Below, in pieces: positions 24,484-32,182 of a DNA stretch of 54,993 nt. Position 1 is the stretch's first letter, and every line of letters starts with the position of its first letter. The position numbers and the translations under genes were made by a program. This stretch comes from an uncultured Marvinbryantia sp. Lineage in GTDB: Bacteria; Bacillota; Clostridia; Lachnospirales; Lachnospiraceae. The notes below the pieces were generated by a model, which saw nothing but the letters and a program-made list of their open reading frames with translations, ran no database searches and had not been told where the DNA came from. The stretch spans positions 1-54,993 of the forward strand of contig NZ_CAJKOX010000032.1 in the NCBI RefSeq assembly GCF_905201705.1. The letters run 5' to 3'.

Positions 24484-25960
24484 ATATCTGGACAATTTAA
24501 AAAAAGGCGTAGATCTTCGCGAGTCCGCGCTCGGATTAAAAGAAGAGATACGGAAAACACACAGTGGGAAAACCCTTGCAAAAGAGCTTGCAGGGGATTT
24601 CTCTGTGTTCACGGAGCTTTTGAAGCATGAGGATCCCAAGGTGCGAAAGAATGTGGCGCTGGTGATGGGAGAACTGGGAGAGGAATCCTTAAAGCCTGTC
24701 CTCTGGGAAGCATATCAGCGGGAGGAGATTCTTTACATCCGCGCAGATTATTTAAAAGCGCTCTCACAATATGACTGTACGCCTTATCTTGAGGCTATAA
24801 AGGCGCGCATGGAGGAGCTTGACCGCATCGCGGTGACGCCGGAGGAGGAAAAGCATGTCTACTGTGAGCAGACGGCACTGAAGACTGTCCTTGTAAAGAC
24901 GGAAAAGATCCGGAAGCATACCTTTACGGCGTGGCATGAGCGGCTGGAAGTCATTCTGCTCGTGAACCGGGAACATCGCGAGGCGACGGCGGAACAGCTC
25001 TATCAGCCGGAAAAAGTGCGTCTGCTGGCCGGCGGCGTGCGTTTTGTGACCGATAATCTGGAGCGTGTGCAGCCTATCCGTACTTACACAGAAATGCTGT
25101 TCCCGATTCCGGGGCTTGAGCTTCTGGAAGGAAGTCCCCAGAATATGGCGGAGCAGCTTGCGCATTCGCAGATGCTTCCGTTTCTGAAAAAATGTCATAA
25201 AGAGGATCAGCCGTTTTATTTCCGCCTGGAGGTGCGCGCGCAGATGGCACCTGAGCAGAAGGTAGATCTGGTGAAAAAGCTGGCGCGTGCGCTGGAAAAA
25301 GAGAGTGATCGTCAGCTCTTAAACGCGCCGGGAGGTTATGAAATAGAGCTGCGTCTGGTAGGTAATCGGGAAGGGCGTTTTATTCCGCTGCTCAAGCTGT
25401 TTACGATAAAAGACAGACGGTTTTCCTATCGTGTGGAATCGCTTCCGGTATCCATCGCTCCGGTGAACGCGGCGCTGATCATGTATCTTGTGAAGGACTA
25501 TCTGCGGGAGGGCGCGCGTGTGCTGGACCCGTTCTGCGGCGTCGGAACGATGCTGATCGAGCGCAGGCAGGTAGCGACGCCGAGTGCGCTGTACGGTGTG
25601 GATATCATGGAGGAAGCTGTGCGCAAAGCGCGCAAAAACAGTTCTCTGGCACATGTGCGGTCCGATTATATTCACCGGGATTTCGTTGATTTCACACATG
25701 AGAAGCCGTTTGATGAGATTGTGACAAATCTTCCGGCAGCCAGCAGGCTGCGGAATGTTGAGAGCGTTGCGGCGCTCTATGACCGTTTTCTTGAATATAT
25801 TCCGCGGGTGGCGAGAAGCGGCGCAACCATTGTGGCATATACGCCCGACTATGGGATTCTGAAACACAGTCTCGAAGAGCATGGACGCTACTACATCAAA
25901 AAAACGTTCTGCATCAATGAGCGGGAGGGAAGTTTTGTAGTAGTATTCCGATTAAAATAG
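24470..25960 (+). CDS. HEAT-repeat / THUMP-like / SAM methyltransferase fusion
   Basis: Three parts can be seen in 496 residues. Residues about 40-115 hold alpha-helical HEAT-like repeats (HEDPKVRKNVALVMGELG). Residues about 150-330 look like the N-terminal region of THUMP-type RNA methyltransferases. Residues about 335-496 are a Rossmann methyltransferase with motif I DPFCGVGTMLIE (353-364). The expected catalytic N-P-P-Y is instead TNLPAA (419-424), without the aromatic residue. It may be a tRNA or rRNA methyltransferase with altered chemistry, or a binding protein. Start may be GTG 24470 (ribosome site GAGG 12 bases away) or ATG 24476. It overlaps guaB. Confidence 0.75.
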   Translation: MLMNKYLDNLKKGVDLRESALGLKEEIRKTHSGKTLAKELAGDFSVFTELLKHEDPKVRKNVALVMGELGEESLKPVLWEAYQREEILYIRADYLKALSQYDCTPYLEAIKARMEELDRIAVTPEEEKHVYCEQTALKTVLVKTEKIRKHTFTAWHERLEVILLVNREHREATAEQLYQPEKVRLLAGGVRFVTDNLERVQPIRTYTEMLFPIPGLELLEGSPQNMAEQLAHSQMLPFLKKCHKEDQPFYFRLEVRAQMAPEQKVDLVKKLARALEKESDRQLLNAPGGYEIELRLVGNREGRFIPLLKLFTIKDRRFSYRVESLPVSIAPVNAALIMYLVKDYLREGARVLDPFCGVGTMLIERRQVATPSALYGVDIMEEAVRKARKNSSLAHVRSDYIHRDFVDFTHEKPFDEIVTNLPAASRLRNVESVAALYDRFLEYIPRVARSGATIVAYTPDYGILKHSLEEHGRYYIKKTFCINEREGSFVVVFRLK

Positions 25961-25987
25961 AAAAATAGAAAAACTTCAAAAATAGTG

Positions 25988-26016
25988 TTGACAAATTCGG
26001 ATGCATATAGTATAGT
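25988..26016 (+). promoter_or_regulatory. Strong promoter of tRNA-Gly
   Basis: TTGACA (25988-25993), 17 bases, TATAGT (26011-26016), near consensus as expected for a stable RNA. Confidence 0.85.
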
Positions 26017-26020
26017 ATTG

Positions 26021-26060
26021 ATTGTCGACGGGAACAGGATAAAGAAACGAAGTCGACAAT
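26021..26060 (+). promoter_or_regulatory. Perfect palindrome in the tRNA-Gly 5' leader
   Basis: ATTGTCGAC (26021-26029) and GTCGACAAT (26052-26060) are a perfect 9-bp inverted repeat with a 22-base centre. It spans from the predicted transcription start to two bases before the tRNA, so it would form a hairpin in the precursor leader or act as an operator. Confidence 0.6.
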
Positions 26061-26062
26061 AT

Positions 26063-26135
26063 GCGCGAGTGGCTCAGTTGGTGGAGCGCGACCTTGCCAA
26101 GGTCGAGGCCGCGGGTTCGAGTCCCGTCTCGCGCT
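26063..26135 (+). tRNA. tRNA-Gly (anticodon GCC)
   Basis: A full cloverleaf can be drawn. The acceptor stem GCGCGAG pairs with CTCGCGC, the D arm reads GCTCAGTTGGTGGAGC, and the anticodon stem CGACC/GGTCG encloses TTGCCAA with anticodon GCC. The T arm contains GGGTTCGAGTCCC. The discriminator base is T, usual for glycine tRNA. No CCA is encoded; the next bases are CTG, so CCA must be added by enzyme. It is a single tRNA with its own promoter and terminator. Confidence 0.97.
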
Positions 26136-26138
26136 CTG

Positions 26139-26167
26139 AAAAATCCAGTTAAATACTGGATTTTTTT
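26139..26167 (+). terminator. Intrinsic terminator of tRNA-Gly
   Basis: AAAAATCCAGT pairs with ACTGGATTTTT over a 5-base loop and continues into a run of seven Ts. Confidence 0.9.
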
Positions 26168-26279
26168 GTTATCTCAAACAATTTTGACTGCTCCGGACTG
26201 CGTATATGGACGGAGGGCTGTGAGGCGTAACGTTTAGAAAGGTATTTTCAGATATCATTATTTTTTAATATTTTTTTCC

Positions 26280-26308
26280 TTGTACATTTTCTCAGATATT
26301 GGTATATT
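26280..26308 (+). promoter_or_regulatory. Promoter of the PurF-like gene
   Basis: TTGTAC (26280-26285), 17 bases, TATATT (26303-26308). The start lies about 55 bases before the ATG; GGAGGAAG is the ribosome site. Confidence 0.65.
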
Positions 26309-26370
26309 GGTATATGACTGCAAGTGCAGGAGCACAGACATTGAACATACATTAACTGGAGGAAGATAAA

Positions 26371-27771
26371 ATGGGCGGATTTTTTGCAGTGGCTTCAAAA
26401 GAGGATTGTGTATTTGATTTGTTTTTCGGCGTGGATTACCATTCTCATCTCGGCACGCGGCGCGGCGGTATGGCTGTTTACGGAAAGAATGGTTTCGACC
26501 GGGCAATTCATAATATCGAAAATTCTCCTTTCCGCACGAAATTCGAAAAAGATGCAAATGAAATGAAGGGATATATGGGGATCGGCTGTATCTCGGACTA
26601 TGAGCCGCAGCCGCTGCTGATCCGTTCCCATCACGGCACCTACGTGATCTCTACGGTAGGCAAGATTAATAATATGGAAGAGCTCACAAACGAGCTTCTG
26701 TCCCGGCACACGCATTTCATGGAGATGACGAGCGGGGAGATCAATGCAACCGAGCTGGTCGCTACGCTTATTAATCAGAAGGAAAATATCGTGGAGGGCA
26801 TCCAGTACGCGCAGGAAAAGATCGATGGCTCTATGACGCTGACGGTGCTGACGCCGAAGGGCGTTTATATTGCCAGGGACCGTCTGGGCAGGACGCCGGT
26901 GGTGATCGGAAAGAAAGAGGGCGCTTTCTGCGCTTCCTTTGAGAGCTTTGCATACTTAAATCTCGGCTACGACGATTACCGTGAGCTGGGACCGGGAGAG
27001 ATCGCCGTCATGACGCCGGAGGCGGTAGTGACGCTTGTGCAGCCCGGAAAGGAAATGAAGATCTGTACCTTCCTCTGGGTATATTACGGCTATCCGTCCT
27101 CATCCTACGAGGGCATCAGCGTGGAACAGATGCGTTACCGCTGCGGCGAGCTGCTGGCGGAGCGCGACAATGTGCGCCCGGATACCGTGGCGGGTGTGCC
27201 GGATTCTGGAACGCCGCACGCGATCGGATATGCAAACAAGTCAGGAATCCCGTTTTCCAGACCGTTTATCAAGTATACACCGACCTGGCCGCGCTCCTTT
27301 ATGCCGACGATGCAGAGCCAGAGAAACCGGATCGCAAAGATGAAGCTGATCCCGGTGCATGATTTAATCAAAGGGAAACGGCTTCTGCTGATCGATGATT
27401 CCATCGTGCGCGGCACGCAGCTTCGTGAGACGACGGAATTTCTCTATCACAGCGGGGCAAAAGAGGTGCATATCCGCCCGGCATGCCCGCCGCTGATTTA
27501 TGGCTGTAAGTTTTTGAATTTTTCCCGCTCCACGTCGGAGATGGATCTGATCACCCGTCGGGTGATGAAGCGGTTTGAGGGGGACGAGGCAAAGAAGCAT
27601 CTGCAGGAATACTCAAACCCGGATTCCGAGCGCTATCAGAAAATGGTGGAGGAAATCGGACGCGAGATGAATTTCTCCTCCCTGCGCTATCACCGTCTGG
27701 ACGATATGATCAGATCGGTCGGCATTGACGCGTCGAAGCTCTGCACATATTGCTGGAACGGAAAAGAGTAA
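26371..27771 (+). CDS. PurF-like amidophosphoribosyltransferase lacking the glutaminase cysteine
   Basis: The 466-residue protein aligns with glutamine PRPP amidotransferase along its length. The class II glutaminase domain is recognisable (SHLGTRRGGMAVYG, AQEKIDGSMTL), but it begins MGGFF where PurF has MCG, so the N-terminal nucleophile is glycine. The PRPP loop LLLIDDSIVRGTQ (338-350) is intact. Cysteines 232, 379, 458 and 461 line up with the Fe-S cysteines of B. subtilis PurF. It could use free ammonia or a partner, or act on another substrate. Similar proteins are widely annotated as PurF in gut anaerobes. It is 18 bases from the P-type ATPase gene and may be co-transcribed with it. Confidence 0.85.
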   Translation: MGGFFAVASKEDCVFDLFFGVDYHSHLGTRRGGMAVYGKNGFDRAIHNIENSPFRTKFEKDANEMKGYMGIGCISDYEPQPLLIRSHHGTYVISTVGKINNMEELTNELLSRHTHFMEMTSGEINATELVATLINQKENIVEGIQYAQEKIDGSMTLTVLTPKGVYIARDRLGRTPVVIGKKEGAFCASFESFAYLNLGYDDYRELGPGEIAVMTPEAVVTLVQPGKEMKICTFLWVYYGYPSSSYEGISVEQMRYRCGELLAERDNVRPDTVAGVPDSGTPHAIGYANKSGIPFSRPFIKYTPTWPRSFMPTMQSQRNRIAKMKLIPVHDLIKGKRLLLIDDSIVRGTQLRETTEFLYHSGAKEVHIRPACPPLIYGCKFLNFSRSTSEMDLITRRVMKRFEGDEAKKHLQEYSNPDSERYQKMVEEIGREMNFSSLRYHRLDDMIRSVGIDASKLCTYCWNGKE

Positions 27772-27788
27772 ATGAATTGAGGTAGAAA

Positions 27789-30161
27789 ATGAACAAATGG
27801 AATTATCACGGGCTTTCCGTCGCGGAGGTGGAGGACCGTGTGTCGCTTGGGCGTTCCAACAAGACGGATACCAGCGCTTCGAAATCGAAGAAGGATATCA
27901 TTAAGGAACACACACTGACATATTTTAACTTTTTAAACCTGTTTCTGGCAATTTTGGTTGCCGGCACGGGACAGTTTAAAAATATGACCTTTATGGGCAT
28001 CATCCTTATCAATACGCTGATCGGCATCGTGCAGGAATTCCGCGTGAAAAAGCTGATCGATAAGATATCGGTGATGACCGTGACGCAGACCGACGTTATC
28101 CGTGACGGGGAGCTGCAGAAGGTTGCCGTGGAGGATGTCGTGATGGACGACATCATTGTAGTGGAAAACGGCAATCAGATCTGCGCGGACTGCACGGTGC
28201 TGGAGTCGGACGGCATAGAAGTAAACGAATCCATGCTGACGGGAGAGTCGAAGCCGGTGAAAAAGAAGCCGGGGGATACGCTGATGTCGGGCAGCTATCT
28301 GGTTGCCGGCAGCGGTGTCGCCAAGGTTTTTCACGTCGGTGAAGACAATTATGCGGTTTCGCTCGCGAAGAAGGCGCGTATCAAAAAGCGCGCGTCCTCG
28401 GAGATGCAGGAGACGATCAAGAAGATCATCAAGATCGACGGCGTTCTGCTGATCCCTGTCGGCATTCTGCTGTACCTCTCGCAAAGCAGCGTGGAGGGAA
28501 TCACGACGGCGGACGCGGTGGTAAACACCGTTGCAGGGGTGATCGGTATGATCCCGGAGGGGCTGGTGCTTCTCACCAGTATTTCTTTTGTGCTCGGCGT
28601 CGGGCGGCTGGCGCAGAAAAAGGCACTTGTGCAGGAGATGGAATCCATCGAGTCGCTGGCGCGCGTCAACGTTCTTTGCCTGGACAAGACGGGAACCATC
28701 ACGACCGGCGATCTGGATGTGGTGGAGGTCGTGCCGCAGGAAGGTGTCGCGCAGGAGCGCATAGAAAAAATTATGGGAGAGTTCTCCTATATCTTTGATG
28801 ATGTAAACAGCACGCAGGAGGCGCTGAAAAAGCGTTTCCCGCAGTCGAAGGAGTGGAAGGTATCGCAGAAGATCCCGTTCTCGTCCGACAGGAAATACCG
28901 CGCTGCCGGATTCGAGGAGCAGGGGGCGTTTGTTCTTGGCGCGCCGGAGTTTCTGCAGAGCGATAACATCCAGCTTCTTGAGAAGGTTAATCAGTATTCG
29001 GCGCAGGGGCTGCGTGTATTGCTGCTTGGCACCTGCGAGATCAATGGGGAGGAAGCTGCGGCGGAAAATATTGCCCCGCTCGGGCTGATCATCATTTCCG
29101 ACCAGATCCGCCCGGAGGCTGCCGACACCTTCGCGTATTTTAAAAAGCAGGAGGTGGCGATCAAGGTCATTTCCGGCGACAATCCGGTGACTGTGTCAAA
29201 CATTGCGGTGAAAGCCGGTCTGGAGGGCGGTGAGCGCTACATCGACGCGCGCAATCTGCCGGAGGAGTTTGGCGAGCTGTGTATAGAAGTGGAAAAATAT
29301 ACTGTGTTCGGCAGGGTTAAGCCGGAGCAGAAGCAGAATATCATTAAGGCATTCCAGGCCAATAAAAATGTGGTCGGCATGGTGGGAGACGGCGTGAACG
29401 ACGTGCTTGCGCTCAAGGATGCTGACTGCGGCATTGCGATGGCGGCGGGAAGCGACGCGGCAAAGCAGGTGGCGCATATTGTCCTGCTGGATTCCAATTT
29501 TGCATCCATGGTGAACATTGTCGGCGAGGGGCGCACGATCATCAGCAATATCGAGCGCGTAAGCGCCCTTTACCTTACGAAAACGATTTATTCGATCCTG
29601 CTCTGCGTGATCTTCATTTTTCTGCAGCAGCCGTATCCGTTTATTCCGATCCAGCTTTCTTGGATCAGCGGAACCGCGATCGGCGTGCCCAGCTTCCTTT
29701 TGACGCTGGAACAGAACCAGCAGGCGGTATCCCGCGGATTTTTGCGGCAGGTACTGCGCGTATCGCTTCCGGCGGCGCTCACGATGGTGATCACGATCGT
29801 CATGACGCAGTTGATGTCCGGCTTCTGGAACGGGGACGAGATGATGAGTTCTACGTACAATCTGGTGCTTGGCGGTTTCGTCAGCATGATCGTTGTCTAC
29901 CGCGTCTGCCAGCCGATGAATCATTTTCACAGGCTGCTGTGCACGGTGCTTCCGGTCGTATTTATTGCCGGAGTACTGATCGCACCGGGCTTTTTAGGCG
30001 TGTATCCGCTGCTGCGGTGGCAGAGTCTTCTGCTGATCCCGATGACCTGTATGGCGATCATGCTGGATATTGGCTTCACAAAGGCTATCTACTGGTGCTA
30101 CGATATCATAAACAAAATAAAACAGAAATTCAAAAAGGCTCCCGATCCTTCTGTCGCTTGA
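27789..30161 (+). CDS. P-type cation-transporting ATPase, CtpE-like
   Basis: This 790-residue ATP-driven pump has the actuator loop MLTGESKPV near residue 150, the phosphorylation motif CLDKTGTITTGDL near 298, and the hinge MVGDGVNDVLALKDAD near 540. In membrane helix 4 the ion-site sequence is GMIPEGLVLLTS, the form of the CtpE group rather than KdpB or the CPx metal pumps. The mycobacterial relative has been linked to calcium; the ion here cannot be read from sequence. The N-terminus lacks metal-binding domains. Several membrane helices follow the soluble domains. Confidence 0.88.
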   Translation: MNKWNYHGLSVAEVEDRVSLGRSNKTDTSASKSKKDIIKEHTLTYFNFLNLFLAILVAGTGQFKNMTFMGIILINTLIGIVQEFRVKKLIDKISVMTVTQTDVIRDGELQKVAVEDVVMDDIIVVENGNQICADCTVLESDGIEVNESMLTGESKPVKKKPGDTLMSGSYLVAGSGVAKVFHVGEDNYAVSLAKKARIKKRASSEMQETIKKIIKIDGVLLIPVGILLYLSQSSVEGITTADAVVNTVAGVIGMIPEGLVLLTSISFVLGVGRLAQKKALVQEMESIESLARVNVLCLDKTGTITTGDLDVVEVVPQEGVAQERIEKIMGEFSYIFDDVNSTQEALKKRFPQSKEWKVSQKIPFSSDRKYRAAGFEEQGAFVLGAPEFLQSDNIQLLEKVNQYSAQGLRVLLLGTCEINGEEAAAENIAPLGLIIISDQIRPEAADTFAYFKKQEVAIKVISGDNPVTVSNIAVKAGLEGGERYIDARNLPEEFGELCIEVEKYTVFGRVKPEQKQNIIKAFQANKNVVGMVGDGVNDVLALKDADCGIAMAAGSDAAKQVAHIVLLDSNFASMVNIVGEGRTIISNIERVSALYLTKTIYSILLCVIFIFLQQPYPFIPIQLSWISGTAIGVPSFLLTLEQNQQAVSRGFLRQVLRVSLPAALTMVITIVMTQLMSGFWNGDEMMSSTYNLVLGGFVSMIVVYRVCQPMNHFHRLLCTVLPVVFIAGVLIAPGFLGVYPLLRWQSLLLIPMTCMAIMLDIGFTKAIYWCYDIINKIKQKFKKAPDPSVA

Positions 30162-30228
30162 AATGACTGTAAAAACGTTATGTGTAACGTTGTGAGCAGT
30201 CGGGCATATGACGGCGACAAAAAATCCT

Positions 30229-30257
30229 TTGACAAATGCGTTGTTTTTTCGTATACT
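30229..30257 (+). promoter_or_regulatory. Strong promoter of the ABC exporter pair
   Basis: Consensus TTGACA (30229-30234), 17 bases, TATACT (30252-30257). Transcription should begin near 30264, right at the first palindromic operator. Confidence 0.85.
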
Positions 30258-30265
30258 AAAACAAG

Positions 30266-30279
30266 TTAGCGGTTGCTAA
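30266..30279 (+). promoter_or_regulatory. Palindromic operator TTAG-N6-CTAA, site 1
   Basis: A 14-base palindrome that also forms TTAGC-N4-GCTAA, located at the predicted start site. It has the size and position of a MarR-family repressor site. Site 2 has the same TTAG-N6-CTAA form. Confidence 0.6.
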
Positions 30280-30309
30280 TTCAGGTAACCGCTTTCTGGC
30301 GGCAAACGG

Positions 30310-30323
30310 TTAGCTACTACTAA
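30310..30323 (+). promoter_or_regulatory. Palindromic operator TTAG-N6-CTAA, site 2
   Basis: Second site, 44 bases from the first (about four helical turns), within the leader. Between the two lies another inverted repeat, AGCGGTT (30268-30274) with AACCGCT (30287-30293). Confidence 0.55.
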
Positions 30324-30361
30324 TAGCCGGATAAAGAACAACAGAAACGGAGTGCAGGATT

Positions 30362-32182
30362 ATGATGATAAACAAACGGCTGATCGGAACAGTTCCGGAA
30401 AGCAAAAAATATGTCGCGGGCAATGTGGCGCTGCAGTGGTGTTCCCTTGCCGCCAATATTGGTATGATGTCGGCTATCGCAGGATTATTGGCGTCACTGT
30501 TTACGAAAACAGCGGATGGAAATACCATTCTCCGGACGGCGATCGCCGCGGCCTTTGCGCTGCTGGTGCGCTTTGTGTGTACTGTTTTTGCAAGCCGCAT
30601 GGGTTATCTTTCCTCCAGGGCTGTAAAGCAGACGCTGCGCGCGCAGATTTATGAAAAGCTTCTGCGGCTTGGCTCCTCCTACCAGGAGCAGGTGAAAACC
30701 TCGGAGGTGGTGCAGATGGCAGTCGAGGGGGTCGACCAGCTTGAGACATACTTTGGCGCCTACCTTCCGCAGTTTTTCTATGCGATGCTGGCTCCGCTGA
30801 CCCTGTTTCTTGTTCTGTGCTTCGTGAATGTGCCGTCGGCGCTTGTGCTGCTCGTCTGCGTGCCGCTGATCCCGATCGCGATCGCGGCGGTGCAGACCTG
30901 GGCAAAAAAACTGCTTTCGAAATACTGGGGGCAGTACACGGCGCTCGGCGATACCTTTCTGGAAAATCTGCAGGGCCTGACGACCTTAAAGATTTATCAG
31001 GCGGATGATTTTAAGAATGAGGAGATGAACCGCGAATCGGAGAAATTCCGCAAAATTACCATGAAGGTGCTGACGATGCAGCTTAATTCCATCACGATCA
31101 TGGATCTGGTTGCCTACGGCGGGGCTGCGCTTGGAATGATCATGGCGGTGACGCAGTTACAGGCGGGCGCGGTTTCGGTGAGGGGTTGTATTCTGATCAT
31201 TTTACTTGCGGCGGATTTCTTTATCCCGATGCGGCAGCTCGGCAGCTTTTTCCATATCGCGATGAACGGGATGGCGGCGAGCGACAAAATTTTCCGGCTG
31301 CTGGATCTGCCGGAGACGCAAAAGGGAACAGAAGCTTTTCCGGAGGAATGCTCCATTAACTGCGAGGATATTCATTTTTCCTATGAGGAGGATCGGGAAA
31401 TCCTGCACGGCGTGAGCATGGAATTTCCGCAGGGCAGCTTTACCTCCATCGTCGGGGAGAGCGGCTGCGGAAAATCTACGATTGCGGCAATCCTGATGGG
31501 AAGGAACAGAGGGTATACAGGTTCGGTAACGCTTGGCGGAAAAGAGCTGAGGAATATCCGCGAGGCTGATCTGATGAGAAACGTTACTTATATCAGTCAC
31601 CAGAGCTATTTATTTAAGGGGACGGTGCGGGACAACCTTCTTATGGGCAAACCGGACGCTGCGGATGAGGAGCTGTGGGCGGTGCTTGCGCGCGTGAAGC
31701 TTGCGGATTTCTTAAAGAGCGAGAACGGGCTGGATACGCGGCTGAATGAGCGCGCCTCCAATCTTTCCGGCGGTCAGTGCCAGCGGCTTGCACTGGCGCG
31801 GGCGCTGCTTCATGACAGCCCGGTCTATATTTTCGACGAGGCGACTTCCAATATTGACGTGGAGAGCGAGAACGATATTATGCGGGAAATCTGCCTGCTG
31901 GCAAAGCATAAGACGGTGATCCTGATCTCGCACCGGCTGGCGAATGTAACGGACTCCGACAATATTTACGTGATGGAGCACGGATACGTGAAGGAGAGCG
32001 GCAGTCATGAGGAGCTGCTTATGCGGGGCGGCGTGTATGCAGAGCTGTGGAATGCGCAGCAGGATCTGGAGAATTATGGGATTTCACGGAAGGATGCTTA
32101 TGCGGAGGCAAGTGCACAGAGAGGAGCCGCGGCAAAAGCATCTTCAGAGAAAAACGCCGGAAAGGAGACTGTGGGAGCATGA
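30362..32182 (+). CDS. cydD: CydD-like ABC exporter subunit
   Basis: The 606-residue half-transporter joins a membrane domain (about 1-310) to an ATPase. It has Walker A VGESGCGKSTIAA near residue 370, signature NLSGGQCQRLALARAL near 470, and Walker B YIFDEATSNID. The N-terminal domain resembles CydD, which with CydC exports glutathione or cysteine and supports cytochrome bd assembly in E. coli. No cydAB is here, so the substrate is open. The C-terminal 30 residues are alanine-rich and unusual. It overlaps its partner by four bases, so a heterodimer is likely. Confidence 0.8.
   Translation: MMINKRLIGTVPESKKYVAGNVALQWCSLAANIGMMSAIAGLLASLFTKTADGNTILRTAIAAAFALLVRFVCTVFASRMGYLSSRAVKQTLRAQIYEKLLRLGSSYQEQVKTSEVVQMAVEGVDQLETYFGAYLPQFFYAMLAPLTLFLVLCFVNVPSALVLLVCVPLIPIAIAAVQTWAKKLLSKYWGQYTALGDTFLENLQGLTTLKIYQADDFKNEEMNRESEKFRKITMKVLTMQLNSITIMDLVAYGGAALGMIMAVTQLQAGAVSVRGCILIILLAADFFIPMRQLGSFFHIAMNGMAASDKIFRLLDLPETQKGTEAFPEECSINCEDIHFSYEEDREILHGVSMEFPQGSFTSIVGESGCGKSTIAAILMGRNRGYTGSVTLGGKELRNIREADLMRNVTYISHQSYLFKGTVRDNLLMGKPDAADEELWAVLARVKLADFLKSENGLDTRLNERASNLSGGQCQRLALARALLHDSPVYIFDEATSNIDVESENDIMREICLLAKHKTVILISHRLANVTDSDNIYVMEHGYVKESGSHEELLMRGGVYAELWNAQQDLENYGISRKDAYAEASAQRGAAAKASSEKNAGKETVGA

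Noticed and set aside
26371..26420. PurF pro-peptide that would expose a later cysteine
   Set aside because: The nearest cysteine is at residue 13 and does not align with the C-G-x-x-G start; the MGGFF start aligns directly with MCG.
30174..30191. Terminator of the P-type ATPase gene
   Set aside because: AACGTT repeats can pair, but the hairpin is weak and has no T-run.
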